Source: Lunularia cruciata (taxonomy: Eukaryota; Streptophyta; Marchantiopsida; Lunulariales; Lunulariaceae). From it: DNA of 64,000 nt. The notes under the pieces are model-generated. The model had not been told where the DNA came from. It searched no databases and was given only the letters and a program-made list of their open reading frames with translations. The stretch lies in contig OX419760.1 of the NCBI GenBank assembly GCA_948567375.1, positions 2,542,001 to 2,606,000 on the forward strand, given 5' to 3'. Below, piece by piece: positions 34,140 through 45,846 of the stretch; the stretch's first letter is position 1; each line of letters opens with the position of its first letter. The translations under genes were made by a program, and so were the position numbers.

Positions 34140-36200
34140 CGTTAGGGCATAATGGATGACATGGAACCGACCTGGTTTGTACTCAAGTTTGATGCCAAAA
34201 AATTGGAGTTACTCCTCCCATCAATGATGTCGACTCTTCATGTGTTCCAAGTGTAATGTCTGCAACAATGGTTTGTGACCAATTTGCATGATCACTTGTT
34301 TCACCAAGAGATAATGCTCTATACCTTGGTGGCATATACCATTGCTAGTTGTTCCCAATCTTGAGCAAAGTAATACCTTTTAGCTATATTTAGTTGGTGG
34401 GACACAAAGGCAATGGGATGTAATCCATTCGGGAATTCTTGCTATAACACGGCTCCAATAACCAAGTTAAGAAACATCAAAATCAAGCACAAAAGGTAGT
34501 TGAGGATCATATGGTTGAAGAATAGGTCTTGAAGATACTATATGTTTCAGCTTTTGGAATGCTTCTTTGTGCTTGGTGGTCCACTAAAAGCTCAAGTTCT
34601 TTTCCAAGAGATCAATCAAAGGTGCGGCCATATGGGCATAATAATAGATAAACCATTGATAAATCTAGCTAATCTAGTAAATGCTTGTACTTTTGTAGCA
34701 TCTTTTGGAGTAGGCCAATCATCAATGGCCTTAATTTTCTCCTCTTCCATCTTGATCCACTCTAATGAGATCTTATGACCCAAGAAGGTAACTTCCTTTT
34801 GCCAAAAGGCACACTTTGACTTCTTGCAGTAAAACTTTCATTATCATAATTGTCTTAGGACTTCTTGCACATGATTCACATGTTCTACTTTTGTCTTGCT
34901 TTAGATTAAGATATCATCCAAGAACACCACCACATACCGATCCAATAGTCCATCCAACACCCAATGCATTTGATCCATGAAGACTACTAAAGCATTAGTG
35001 AGCCCAAAAGGTAGAACTATCTACCCAAAATGCCCATACCTTGTGTAAAAGGTAGTCTTTTGTACATCTTCTCTATCAATGGGGATTTGGCAATAGCCGC
35101 TATGAAGATCCAACCTGGAGATGTATTGTGATCCACTCAAGTGATCAAGCAAATCAGTAATTCAAGGCAAGGGATACGCATTCTTCATTATTTGTTTATT
35201 GAGCACACAATAATCAATACAAAAACAAAGTACTCCATCCTTCTTTGGAACAAATAGTACCAGTGCTCCCTAAGGAGATATACTATATTGTATGAAATCT
35301 TTCTCCAACAACTCTATAAGTATTATTTGCAACTCCTCCTACTCCTTTGGTGAGAGACAATAGATTGGTCTATTCACTAGAGTAATCCTTGGCAATAACT
35401 CAATCTTGAAGGGCATACCACAATAGAAGGGTAATCCTTTCAGTAGATCATCCGGAAACACACATGCAAACTCCTAAAACTATTTGATCAACCATTGCTT
35501 GATGACGTTCTTGACTCCCTTCAAATTCTCCTTGTGCAATCGGCTTGATCCTCACCGCAAAAACATACTTATCTTCCTCCAATGCTTGCTCTATGGCTAC
35601 TTCATTGATAAAATTCCCATCTAGGGACTCATCTCCTTTCAAAGTTTGCTCCATGGTTGATTTTTTGACAAACTTACCATCTTGGGACTCATCTCCCTTC
35701 AAAGCTTGCTCTATAGCTATTTTCCCAACAAACTTCCCGCCTTGGATTGACTATTCTTAGATGTCTCACTTAGAGATGCCAAACAACCTAATTGGAAATT
35801 CCTACCTTGGTGTTATATTTGAATTTGTCGTCATTTCCAATCAAATTGAACCTTATGACATTCAAGCCAAGGTAGACCTAGAATGACATCATAGTGTAGA
35901 GGTGCCACTACAAACCTCGTACAATCTAAATACTCTTTCCCAATCTTGAAAGTAATAGGATGCAAGGTACAGAATGCAAAACACTTTCTACCATCCGCCA
36001 TCATCAATCTACTTCTAATTATTGGCTTGATGAATATGTAACTCTTTTGCTAATTGCATGGACAAACAATTTTTTGAAATTCTCAAATCAACCAAAATCC
36101 TACAATCACGATCAGATATCATACCTTGCAAGTGAAGTAAACTTGTATAGGTCAAGCCATAGTTCCATGGAACTAATCAAGTTTCCAACAATTGGCTCAA
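34140..36200 (-). pseudogene. A2 protease, RT and RNase H remnant
   Basis: Nucleotide-level homology to A1 680-2728 along the whole length, but frames are broken into pieces of under 85 codons (for example 35448-35702, the acidic spacer between protease and RT). RT coding sequence is recognisable around 34900-35400. Non-functional. Confidence 0.85.
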
Positions 36201-37113
36201 AATCTCCTATTGGGATTCCTTGTTTTCTTGATCATTTTTCTCCACAACCTCCATCTGGGTGACTTATCAAGGTTGTCCATTCTTGAGTGGACATTCAATA
36301 ATGCGATGTCCAATTTGGCAATAATAAAAAAAACCACCATTCTGTCACAATTTTCCTCTATCTACGGTGCCAAGTGTTCTTTGTTGAATGGCCTCAATCT
36401 CTATTGGTCCCGGCTCCTCCACCCTTGTGTAGTGTATTGGTAGGTTTTGTGGAGATCAAGGTCAAGATCATGTTGTAGCAACTAAGGAATCAAAGCATTT
36501 TGCCAACCGCATGGCTTCCTCCAAGTGTTGTGGCTCTCGCATAATTACCTATAATTTGATTTGTAACTTCAAGCTCCTCACAAATTGATCTAGAGCTTCA
36601 CCTTCCAATATATATAGAATTTTCATGATTATGTTCTGGAATTGCATGATGTAACTTCTTACAGAGCCAATCTGCTTAAACTTTGCCAACCTATCTCATG
36701 CAGTTCATGTGGCATTTATAGCTTAGCATCAACCAATTATTGCACTCTTGAATTTTTCCCATGTCAAGATTGATGCAACAATTTGTCATTCAACTCACTC
36801 CACTCGGAATCGTCACCATAGTTTTGCTACTCCATCCAATTGGCTAGAAGCCAAGAGAATCTATTTCCATTTGTCTTGAAGATTAGTAGCCTCAAAATAA
36901 CATTTTCAATCACACACAAAGTTCTCTATTGTACCAAAAGATTCTTGCATTTGAAAACCTTGGGTTTTTGAAATCAAATTTGGTCTTCTCCTTCTCAAAT
37001 TGATACTTGCTCTATGTGCTCTTATAGTCAATGATCTTGTTCATCCAACAATCAAGTAAGGTGCTTGATTTGTTGTTACATAGCAATTATAACCTTGGGC
37101 ATTGCCTCCATGA
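36200..37113 (-). pseudogene. A2 gag remnant
   Basis: Aligns to A1 gag from the ATG at 37109-37111 to the zinc knuckle region near 36330. Many substitutions and stops; no long frame remains. Confidence 0.75.
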
Positions 37114-37369
37114 TTACTATTCTATCACACCACCTCCAATCTATCTCATTTATTAACACATAGATGCAACCCATCCATTGTTCTCCATAGGTTACAATCG
37201 GAAGTACCACGTGTTCCTCAAACAAGGTGATTGTATTTAGAAAATCTTGCCCACAGTGTGAAGTTATGAACTATGTGAAATGATGCTTGGGTAGTACACA
37301 AGCACAAAAATCCCAATGGTTTGGTGAAAATGGATTTGGTGGCCCATAAATTCCATCTATCCCATTCTT

Positions 37370-37381
37370 GCTCTAATACCA
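37370..37381 (-). other. Primer binding site of A2
   Basis: The minus strand reads TGGTATTAGAGC, one base from TGGTATCAGAGC, the complement of the 3' end of plant initiator tRNA-Met. It starts two bases inside the LTR end, as expected. It confirms tRNA-iMet priming for family A. Confidence 0.85.
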
Positions 37382-37382
37382 A

Positions 37383-37799
37383 TGTAAAAGACCAAGATCA
37401 AAAGGAGAAAGAGGAGAATGGAAGATCATATTGGGACACTTGAGTGCAAGAAACTTTGAATGCCTAACATGAGCTTCAACTTTGGTATTTATAAGGAGCA
37501 TACAAGGTCTTACTTAAGAAGTTTCTCAAGAAGCTTCCTTAAGCCGCTTTCTTGGAGTGTAAGCCAAGCTAACTGAGAAGCTTCCTTCTAGAAGCCGTTT
37601 ACTTGGTATGCAAGCTAAGCTAATTAGAAACTTCTAGAAGCTTCCTTCTAGAAGCTATCTACTTGGGGTGCAAGCTAAGCTAGTTGGGAAGCTTCTCAAG
37701 AAGCTTCCTAGATGCTTTTGGAATATTCTAGGCTAATTTTTCCTATTTACTATTTTGTTAGCCCTAACTAACCTCATTGCTAAACTCTAGATTGTTACA
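37383..37799 (-). repeat. 5' LTR of A2 (family A)
   Basis: 417 bp, TGTAACAATCTAG...GGTCTTTTACA on the minus strand. It retains a perfect four-unit heat-shock element (GAAacTTCtaGAAgcTTC, 37627-37644) and the TATAAATA box near 37494. The three-unit element near the LTR start has decayed. Confidence 0.9.
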
Positions 37800-38339
37800 T
37801 TGATGAAGCTTACCAAGCTTACACATAAGTGGTGTTGTGAAGATGAGCAAGAGAGAGCTTTTATAAAAGCTCAAAGAGAGGTTGACATTTGCCTCCTATT
37901 CTCAAGAGACCGATCAAAGGATGACCATTCTACATTCATATTGATTGGATTACGTTGGGGCTTTGAGTAGTGCTCAACCAATAGGATGAGGAGGAGAAGG
38001 AGTTTGTGGTGGCATATGCTAGTTGCTCCAAAAATTGAATGGAGGTAAAGTATAGTTCATATGAGGGAGAGTGCTTGGCAATAGTGTGTACAATAGCATA
38101 TTTATGATATTACATATTTGGCAACCCCTTCATTCTCACCACTAACCATCAATCACTTAAAGTGGTTGATGGAGTACGACAAGCTTTCAAGAAAGCTTGC
38201 ATGATGGGCTCTAATTTTATAAGATTATGATTTAATGATTACTCATAGACCTAGAGTGGTGAACCGTGATGCAAATGAGTTGAGTAGAAACCCATATCCT
38301 AGCCTACAAGATCATATTGGAGCAAATTGGAGCACATTG

Positions 38340-39740
38340 GCATGGTGAGTCAGATACAAAGATGGTGTCAAGTTGATATGCATCTACCTTTCTATGTATA
38401 TTTTTAAAAAACTTGATGATAGTTTTCATAAATACAAACAATAGGAGTTCTTGAGGTCACAAATCCAAAGGGTGGTGATATTGGTACAAGTTAGTGAGAC
38501 ATTTATGATGATGTCTTAATGATGGATTATCTTTGCACTAGTGTTGTGAGTGACACAATTGATGCCAAGGAGAGAGATAGTGTCCTTCAACAACGTAGGC
38601 AATTCAGATTAGAATGAAAACACCTTCTTTGTATATGGGAAGATGGTAGAGTGCAAATAATACCATTTCCATCAATTAAACATACCAACTATGGTCAAAA
38701 TGACCACAATTGATATGTCATGCTCTGAGGAGCTAGGAATTTTTGGAGTAAAGCATACATATAATAGTCCAATTCATTATTGGTGGCACGGTATATAGAC
38801 CAATGTATAGTATTTTTTGCTAGATATGTGGCTTGCAATCAATTTAGAGCATCAATTAATACTCATATGCCACAATTACACCCGTTACCTATCATGGGTT
38901 AGGTTATTGCTAAAAGTTTGGATTTTGTTCAACCTTTATTGTTTATTGCAAGCCATTATCGATATGTTTTGGTTATGGTGGAGCACTTCTCCAAGTGAAT
39001 TGAGTTGGAAGCACTTCTTGACAAGTCTAGTGAAGAGACAACTTACTCATTCTTGTATTGGGTTTTTAGTCATTTTGGTGCACCAGTTGAGGTTTTGATT
39101 GATCAAGGAACAAAGTTTTTGTGAGAGTTTCATGTCTCTTGTGACAAGTCCTTGATTGATTGCTATACTATCTCCTAAGATCACCCTCAGGCATATGGCT
39201 TAATAGAGATAGTGTTTAGACAATGAAGAGAGGATTGCATAAGTGCACTTTGCAAAGAGTCCACTTAGGAGACTGGGATCTCCAATTACCTTGGTTTGCC
39301 ATAGGCTATTGGTTCAGCCTGCAAGCCTTCTTAGCATCCTTCTTTTTTCACTTTCTACTCTATGGATGAGATTCAGATTTACTGATAGCCATTTGTGGTG
39401 ATGCTATTATATTTTTGGACTTGGATGATCCAAATGTATGGATGAGAGCATATTTTGAATGTGCAAAGACCTTTCAAAAGTGATGCCAATCACCAAGAAC
39501 TTAGTGATTGGTCAGCATAGGGACTTACGCCATGCTACTATTCAAGGAGGTTATAGACACTTGACTCATCAATTTCATTTGGGTGATTATGTATATCTAC
39601 ACCAAATTGCACCAACAACAATTGATGTAACTCTAGGTCACACTATCTTGAGAGTGTATAAGGTTTTTTCTTATAGAGACTTCATGTTTGAAGCATGTGA
39701 TGGTGTTATTTAGAAGGATCATGTGCGCAATTGTATGCCA
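38340..39740 (+). pseudogene. B2 integrase remnant
   Basis: Homologous to B1 12830-14050. Fragments include KNLVIGQHRDLRHATIQGG and TLGHTILRVYKVF. The core region is frameshifted (38940-39250). No intact catalytic domain remains. Confidence 0.75.
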
Positions 39741-39787
39741 TGCCACCTCTCAAACATTGATGGCACTATGGATCCAAGGTTGGCAGT

Positions 39788-39928
39788 TGTTTGTTATGTA
39801 GCTTTATTGATGGATCTTTTCTTATGTTGGTGGGTGATAGTTGTTTGAGAGGATGGCATATGGCATGTTTGACTCCTCCTCTCATGGTGGTTCCTCAAGG
39901 ACAATAGTTATGTCCTTGATGTACTTGA
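39788..39928 (+). pseudogene. B2 PHD finger
   Basis: Frame reading CLLC, then DSC, LRGWHMACLTPP and finally CP.C, ending in TGA at 39926-39928. The tryptophan-histidine pair GWH that is broken in B1 is intact here, while the third Cys appears as Gly (VGDSC) and two stops replace residues near the end. The different defects in B1 and B2 show that a C4HC3 finger was ancestral to the family. Confidence 0.8.
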
Positions 39929-40859
39929 CCTATAGCTAGTTCACTCTTTATATGATATAGATTAAAGACAAGCAACTAACAATGAGGCTCAATAGCACTC
40001 GGCCTCTTGATCTTTACTCACCGTGAGGCATATCACATATTCAGAGTAGATGGTTATCTGGAGTTAAAGAGACCCAACCGCTAACTAAGGGGGTGATTTT
40101 GGTACTTTAGATGTTTTGTATGAGTTGTACTTCTATAGTATATGATGTTGATAGTGATGTATGTTGTATAGCAATGTACATATGCATGAAAATTCCCAAA
40201 GTGACTCTTGAGTTTTATCTGGTCCAAGACACTCAATGGCCTCTCTCTCCAAATTTTTGAAAATGCTCTTTGTTTGTAGAGTCTAGTTCACTCTCTCCTC
40301 TTGATTTCTATCTTACCCTCTACGAGAGAGGCCTTTCTCCCACTTTTGAGAATCAGGCTCTATTTGCAAATTTTTGTTCTCTTTAAATGGTCAAGTTCTT
40401 CCCCTTCCTTGCTAGGGATGACCTCTCTCCCTTAAGATCTATAATAGAGCTTGATCCTAGACTATCAAATTGTTTTTGCTCGTCTACAAGAAAGGTCTCT
40501 CTTGATAGAAACAACTTCTATTTGGTCCTATGTATCTTACAAGGACTTGCAAGGAAATTCTAGTTTTATGTGGAGTTTGAATTTGGATCTTTTTCCTACA
40601 ATTTGACTTCTAATAAAGGCACATTGAATCAGTTAAATTTCCCAAATGTGCATACTTGCTTCTTGCGAATGAACAATCTCTTATATTGGGAGCATTAACA
40701 AATATGTCTCTAACTTGATTGAACATTTGTATTGGCATGAGTACCAACATCCTCCTCAATCATACAACAATCACCATCAGCAATACACCAATAAGCAATT
40801 CAAATAAGCATGCCACAAGCATTTCAAATCCACTCACACATGTTACTCTAGCCGGTAAA

Positions 40860-41420
40860 CGGGCAACAACACCAACAACAAGCCAAGTGAATCCTGCCCA
40901 AATCCAAGTGAATCCACCCCACCCAAAGTGGATCCATCTCCCTTGGGCAGATTCACCTTGAATGCTTACGGATCCATACTCCTCAAGAAAATCCACCTTG
41001 AATATGGGCAAAACCCTTGTAAACCCAAATGAATCCAAACCTCCAAGCAAATCCACCTTAAACCCAAGTAGATCTTTATCTCCTGGGCGGATCTATATCC
41101 ACCTTGAGCAAATTAACCCAAAACCCGAGCAAATCCATATCCCTTGAGCAATCCACCCCAAGCGGATCCACACAAAAGTCAAGTTGGTCCATATCCAATC
41201 AATGAATCCATCTAACACCCAAGTAGATATGGTAGGCAAGTCCCATCCAAAACCCAAGCAGATCCATATCCACCCTAAGCAAATCTACTAGCCAACCCAA
41301 GCAGACCCAATCTAACTAGGCACCTCTAGTCCACAACCGGGCAAAACCAGTCCAATGTTGGCTGGATCCGCTTGCAGATCTATACAAAATGTTGGGCGGA
41401 TCCAACTCCCAACCAATGAG
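40860..41420 (+). repeat. Degenerate tandem repeat, AAGCRGATCCA-type units
   Basis: About 20 variants of a phrase like CCCAAGCAGATCCATATCC recur with irregular spacing of roughly 22-30 bp, with cores GGATCCA, GAATCCA and AAATCCA. A decayed minisatellite; the open frames across it are low-complexity artefacts. Confidence 0.65.
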
Positions 41421-41841
41421 CACTCCCACCTTGTATGTGCAAACCTACCCAATGTTGCAAGCAAACACATTGTCAAATAAGCAGATCCATTCAAAATTGA
41501 GCGAAGCCATTTCCTCAACCATATATAAAAAAGCATTAGACAAGACCCTTTTACTTTATTCATTCATAGGCTTGTACAAATATCCACCAGGTACTTGATT
41601 TAATGCCAAGCAAGTCTCTACAATTGTTCACCTTGTTTCTTCTATGATATAGCTAACCCTCCCAACACCAGCCTCAGAGTGAGAATGATTTGACTTGCAT
41701 CTATGAATTTGCTCATCTCTAACTATTTCCTCTTCATCATCTCACATATTGCATCTGTTAATTAAAAAGTGGTGTAATATGTGGATATCCAATGCAAGCA
41801 CAAGATGTAGGAATTATATTTATTGGTTTTTAGTTGAACCC

Positions 41842-41870
41842 TTGACTCCCGCACTCTTTGCGGGAGTCAA
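41842..41870. repeat. Perfect 12-bp hairpin
   Basis: TTGACTCCCGCA, loop CTCTT, TGCGGGAGTCAA. GC-rich compared with its surroundings and overlapping a second inverted repeat ACTCTTT/AAAGAGT. Confidence 0.6.
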
Positions 41871-42402
41871 AGAGTGCCACCGTGCTTTCAGTATACCAAT
41901 GCAATGTTCATTTAAAGACCGGTTAAAGTTCTTCCTTTCTTAGGTGTGAGCTTGTTTGAACGAAGATACTAGATGACTCATTGCTACATATCCAACATCT
42001 CCTATTAAACGAGTTCCATAGTGACTCTACAGAAATTTTGATCAGCAATCTGTAAACTTAGTAAAGGGGTGTGCCAAGGGCTTTCGTTATGTTAGCTATA
42101 CTATTTATGGACATGCTCATTTTGAGGATAAATCGTCTCGTACAGAATGTTCCGTTAATTTGGACGGGTGATAACCATTCGGGAAAATTTCTACTTATGA
42201 AAATGTCAGATGAAAAAATTAGACTCTACATACTGTACTATTCCACCACAAAATCGGCATGTTTAAGAAATATCGTTGTTCCCCACTACAGATGCTGCAG
42301 ACTGGGGGCGTAGTAGTAACTTACATTCCCTCCCTCTTTCAAAAAGTGTTGTGCCCTCTCTGGGGCCTAGCCCCATTCTACCACTTTTGTCTCTCCTTGT
42401 AC

Positions 42403-42470
42403 GGCTTGATGGGGTCTTCCCATCCTTCTTGTGTTCTATGAGATCGCCTTTCTTGTTCTCTGGCCGACAT
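42403..42470 (-). repeat. Inverted copy of the short dispersed insert
   Basis: The minus strand contains GAAGGATGGGAAGACC and CATCAAGCCGTACAAGG, matching the inserts at 30963-31043 and 47544-47609. Its flanks do not show a clear direct repeat. Confidence 0.6.
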
Positions 42471-44672
42471 GAGCTATATGAGCAGTTGAAGTGTCATCAG
42501 ACGCTTTTCTGTTCTGCATTTGGGGGATTAGAGTCATCTATTGGTTACTGGGGTGGTATGCCGCAAGCTTAAAGTCAGTGAGACCTGATGTCTAATATGT
42601 CTGATGTGTCTGATGGCCCGGAGGTCTTGGCCCATTTCGTGTTCCGTTTGACGAACAGCGAGAATGATGCAGCCATAGTAGTACGGTTTCGAGATCCAAG
42701 AGGATAGAGTATCGGTGCATATACAACTCCTAGCACCCAAAGGTCGATCGATCGAACAATTCTAGTGTCACTTGATATGTTTGCTCCACGTCGTGAGACT
42801 AAGTAGGTTATCAGTATGCTCATGCTGACGCCGAGTTTTAACATACAGATTCATGGAAAGCGGATACAGTAGTCTCAAAAAACTGGAGAAATTGTTACTT
42901 TTCAATTACCACGAACAAAGTGAATGCGGCCAGAAAGGGCTTGCAGAAGAAAGTGAACACACAATCTTAGGTCAGAATATCTGCCCGATCTTTTTCGTAT
43001 GCTTTGTCTTCACTCTTACGTTTTGCAGTACTAACTAATAATCGGGGAAGCTGACGTTAAGATTTGCAAAGGACGAATACCTACGATCCATAAACGAGCA
43101 TGATCTTCAGGCCTTTCGACGAAATAAATCGATAGAATGCTTCTGATTTATCAACATCAAGATTGTGCCTCCGTTCCTGCAACCATTGCCGCGGTAACAC
43201 TGTTAGGACTGTATGTGTTTTGTCCGTGCAACAAACTGTTATTGACGTAATGGGATTTACGACCGTTTGGCAAATGGATTCAGTCGGTGAAGATGAACCT
43301 CACCAGAGACAAGCGGTGAAATTGTGCTCGATTGTAGATCGGACGTCAAGTAGTCTTTCTCCCAGTGTGCCACAATTTACAGGAACATTCTCCCTTCTAT
43401 TTAGATGTTTGGCACATTCGCTGGAGCTAATCTTGCAGATGTGTCCCTCACGATCATAAAAAGGTAGCTGAAGAATCATTGACTGGAAGATACAACCTTC
43501 CACTTATGCGATAAAGGACACCTGGGCAGAGGAAAAGAGTGAGTATATATGAACACCCTCACAATTTTATACGGAGAAGATACGGCGCTCTTTTGCTTTC
43601 CAGTCTGTTCCTAAATCTCTACCAACGTAAATTTGACATGAATGCTGTTCTACCCAGACGTCTATGGTACGATCTAGTACGACTATGCACGTATTTGGCT
43701 GCGCGTCGAAACATTTGCACGAGACAAGCAGTTCTTGATGGAGGAGTACCGTGCACTGCTGCGCACAAGACTTGTTTCGTGGAGATAATATTACAATGAC
43801 TGCCAACCTTGTGACGATCTAAACTTATTCTAGCCGCAAATTGATCATTCCTCCACATCAGAGGCTGCAAATAAAAATAACCACGAGAATCGGTACACAT
43901 GTTGTGGTAATTCTACCCGTACTTACCAATATTACTTCTGCTTGGAGATAAGACGATTAAAGTCATTGAATAGCCTCCGACAAAAATGCTCCATATCTTC
44001 GCACCTCTATGACCCAGTGATGAGAGAGGCTACAGATCAATCTGGACCTGAAGATCAACAAGAGTGAACAAAGTCTTCTATCTCCCCCGACATTTGGCGT
44101 CCTTTACCTCCACACTTCTTTAGACTGTACTGCTGTGAACGCCACGGGACTACATAGACTCTAGAGGTTCTCGGGAGTCTCGTCCAGTTCTCTGCCGCAG
44201 AACACAACCGAAGTCTCATCAGCACGATGAAGAAGCAGCCTGTTGATTTGTGAACAAATGTCAATTACCGAATGAGAATTGTTTGCCTCTCAGGCAAACA
44301 CTCAAGACAAGGGAGGCACCCTTGGTGCTGATGTCATTGACACCCCCGAGATGAACGCTTCCCCACTTGCTACTTCACCCCTCATCAATGTACTGAAAGA
44401 ACCCCGAGAAACGGAAACCGAACTCTCATCCGTTTCACCTCCGCAAGAGAAATCCCGAGGTGCAGTACGATGCAAGGAAGTGAACAGGTTCCACTACACA
44501 CGATTACCTGGGAAAGAATAAGCTCCTCAAACTTACAAACTCGACGCCCAATTCATAGTTTGGTGCAACTTTGGGACTGTCATCTACAGACTGTTCCAAA
44601 AAGGAGAACGGTCTCGAATGGAGCAATGGGTGAGAAAGGGGTGGGGATGATGGAACAAACCATGGAAATGCT

Positions 44673-44698
44673 CTTTTTTTTTTTCTTTTTTCTTTATT
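44673..44698 (-). terminator. Polyadenylation signal and A-rich tract
   Basis: On the minus strand AATAAA (44698-44693) lies about 186 nt after the stop of the gene at 44884-45846, followed at once by an A-rich run to 44673. It can serve as the poly(A) signal. The encoded A tract could also be a retrocopy tail. Confidence 0.45.
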
Positions 44699-44883
44699 CA
44701 CAGGCTCATATGGAAAACTATCGATATATATATCCCGCGAGAAACAGATGAGAGACAAAAACGAAAAGATCTGGTTCAGAAATTATCAAGTGCCCTTGAC
44801 TTGGCGGCTAAGACAAACATCCTAAGATGACGCGTAAATGCGGCTCAGCTTTCTCACATAGGCAGGGCAGAGCTTCGGCAATG

Positions 44884-45846
44884 TTAATCCCACCTACGAG
44901 CGGCGTACTCCAGAAGACCGGTTTGGCGGATATATGTCGCCACTTGGGGATGCTCATCACCCTCGTCAAGCTTCTGTAAGTCAGTAATAAGATCATCAAG
45001 CACCAGCATGGTGATAGTTCCACGGGAGGCTGTCATGTACGCAACGAGCCAATCTAGTGCATTGTAGGACAGGTCGCTCGCAGTGCCGGGGAGGAGAGTC
45101 CTGACTAGCCATCTGTGAAGCCACATCCACTCGTACTGCGAAAGTTCAGCAGAGCTGGGATGAGAATCTACTCGAGCACCAACTGTGGGTTTCTGGTCCA
45201 GACTCACGAGCAGGCAATGACTAACGAGTTTAGTGAGGAAGACACACTCTGGCAGTTCTAGTCTTGAGTTGATGCGGTCAGCCATCCGGTTTCCTGCTTC
45301 CCCACCCTCCGCAGCAATTACTGCGTCTCTCAACGCGCTCGAAAATTCAAACTTATTCACGCTGGCTCTCTTGTCGCCGTCAGCATTCAGGCCTCCCGAC
45401 CTCAACACTTCTCTCAAACCGCCCGCAGCGGCCAACATAGTTCTCCACCTCTGCAGGTCAATCCTCCCCTCGGACCCATCTCGTTCTGATGATTCCCCAC
45501 TTGACCACCCTCGATCCGCATGACTGCTGGATTGTAATCTGCTAAAAGATTCCTCCAAACTCTGGCCCCTCCCACCCCAGTCTTGCTCATCTCCATTCCA
45601 GCTGCTACTACCCTCTGGTGTGTCCTGAGTCGATTCGTATCCTGAAAATGGTTCTTGCTCTCCAAAGCGCTGCAGTTCGGAAATGGCCCATTTCACAGCA
45701 TCGAAAGTAATATTGCTGTCTGATAAATTCAACTCTATGTGAAGCAGCCAATCCTGACACAGCGAGTGGATAGCCGAATTACTGTAGGAGTATCCTAGAT
45801 CGGGGCCTGAAAATTGGCTGTAAACTCCAACGTCTCTCATTCCCAC
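44884..45846 (-). CDS. Hypothetical protein, 320 aa, with an internal repeat
   Basis: The only convincing host gene. The frame is 320 codons from ATG 45844-45846 to a stop at 44884-44886, uninterrupted, with balanced codon use unlike the retroelements. I do not recognise the family. Residues about 26-61 form an aromatic-hydrophobic helix-like segment (DWLLHIELNLSDSN, then FDAVKWAISEL). Residues 62-130 are acidic, Ser/Gly-rich and probably disordered. A helical segment follows with LNADGDKRASVN, and the C-terminus (236-320) resembles the N-terminal segment (RWLVRTLLPGTASD, NALDWLVAYM), suggesting duplicated helical modules. No signal peptide or membrane helix is apparent, so a soluble protein is likely. 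Start choice rests on the first Met; a second Met is at codon 3. It has no intron within the frame, but a larger spliced gene is possible. Confidence 0.7.
   Translation of the reverse strand: MGMRDVGVYSQFSGPDLGYSYSNSAIHSLCQDWLLHIELNLSDSNITFDAVKWAISELQRFGEQEPFSGYESTQDTPEGSSSWNGDEQDWGGRGQSLEESFSRLQSSSHADRGWSSGESSERDGSEGRIDLQRWRTMLAAAGGLREVLRSGGLNADGDKRASVNKFEFSSALRDAVIAAEGGEAGNRMADRINSRLELPECVFLTKLVSHCLLVSLDQKPTVGARVDSHPSSAELSQYEWMWLHRWLVRTLLPGTASDLSYNALDWLVAYMTASRGTITMLVLDDLITDLQKLDEGDEHPQVATYIRQTGLLEYAARRWD

Larger units (their letters stand above)
33116..37799 (-). mobile_element. Ty3 retrotransposon A2 (family A), 3'-truncated and decayed
   Basis: Minus-strand element with 5' LTR (37799-37383), primer binding site, gag remnant (start ATG 37111), protease-RT-RNase H remnant (about 36200-34140) and integrase remnant (34130-33116). 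Stops and small indels are dense throughout. The pieces align with A1 in order. The integrase C-terminus and 3' LTR are missing. The LTR end at 37799 joins family B coding sequence, so A2 inserted into B2. Confidence 0.9.
37800..40190 (+). mobile_element. Ty3 retrotransposon B2 (family B), 3' half
   Basis: Plus-strand family B copy beginning within the RT thumb, exactly where the A2 LTR ends (TTGATGAAGCT matches B1 near 14585). It continues through RNase H (37800-38280), tether, integrase (to about 39720), PHD finger (39788-39922), polypurine tract (40087-40093) and repeat X. The RT and methyltransferase parts are lost beyond A2. It gives independent evidence for the family B 3' gene order. 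Confidence 0.85.
40191..42000. other. Post-B2 region, LTR-like and repetitive
   Basis: After repeat X the sequence is pyrimidine-rich with repeated CTCTCTCC phrases (40240-40450), possibly the rest of the B2 3' LTR, then the GATCCA-type tandem repeat. No gene is supported. Confidence 0.4.
42001..44883. other. GC-balanced low-copy region
   Basis: No supported gene. Reading frames of 60-98 codons exist on both strands, overlap each other and show no domain. Contains an inverted copy of the short dispersed insert (about 42403-42470). Confidence 0.45.

Noticed and set aside
40719..41147. Pro/Ser/Asn-rich proteins of 60-98 residues
   Set aside because: Low-complexity translations of the GATCCA-type tandem repeat.
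43163..43459. 98-residue Cys-containing protein
   Set aside because: No conserved cysteine spacing, no promoter or splice evidence, and competing frames on the other strand.
44279..44521. 80-residue frame downstream of the host gene
   Set aside because: Composition is plausible for an exon, but no domain, splice-site support or homologue could be recognised.
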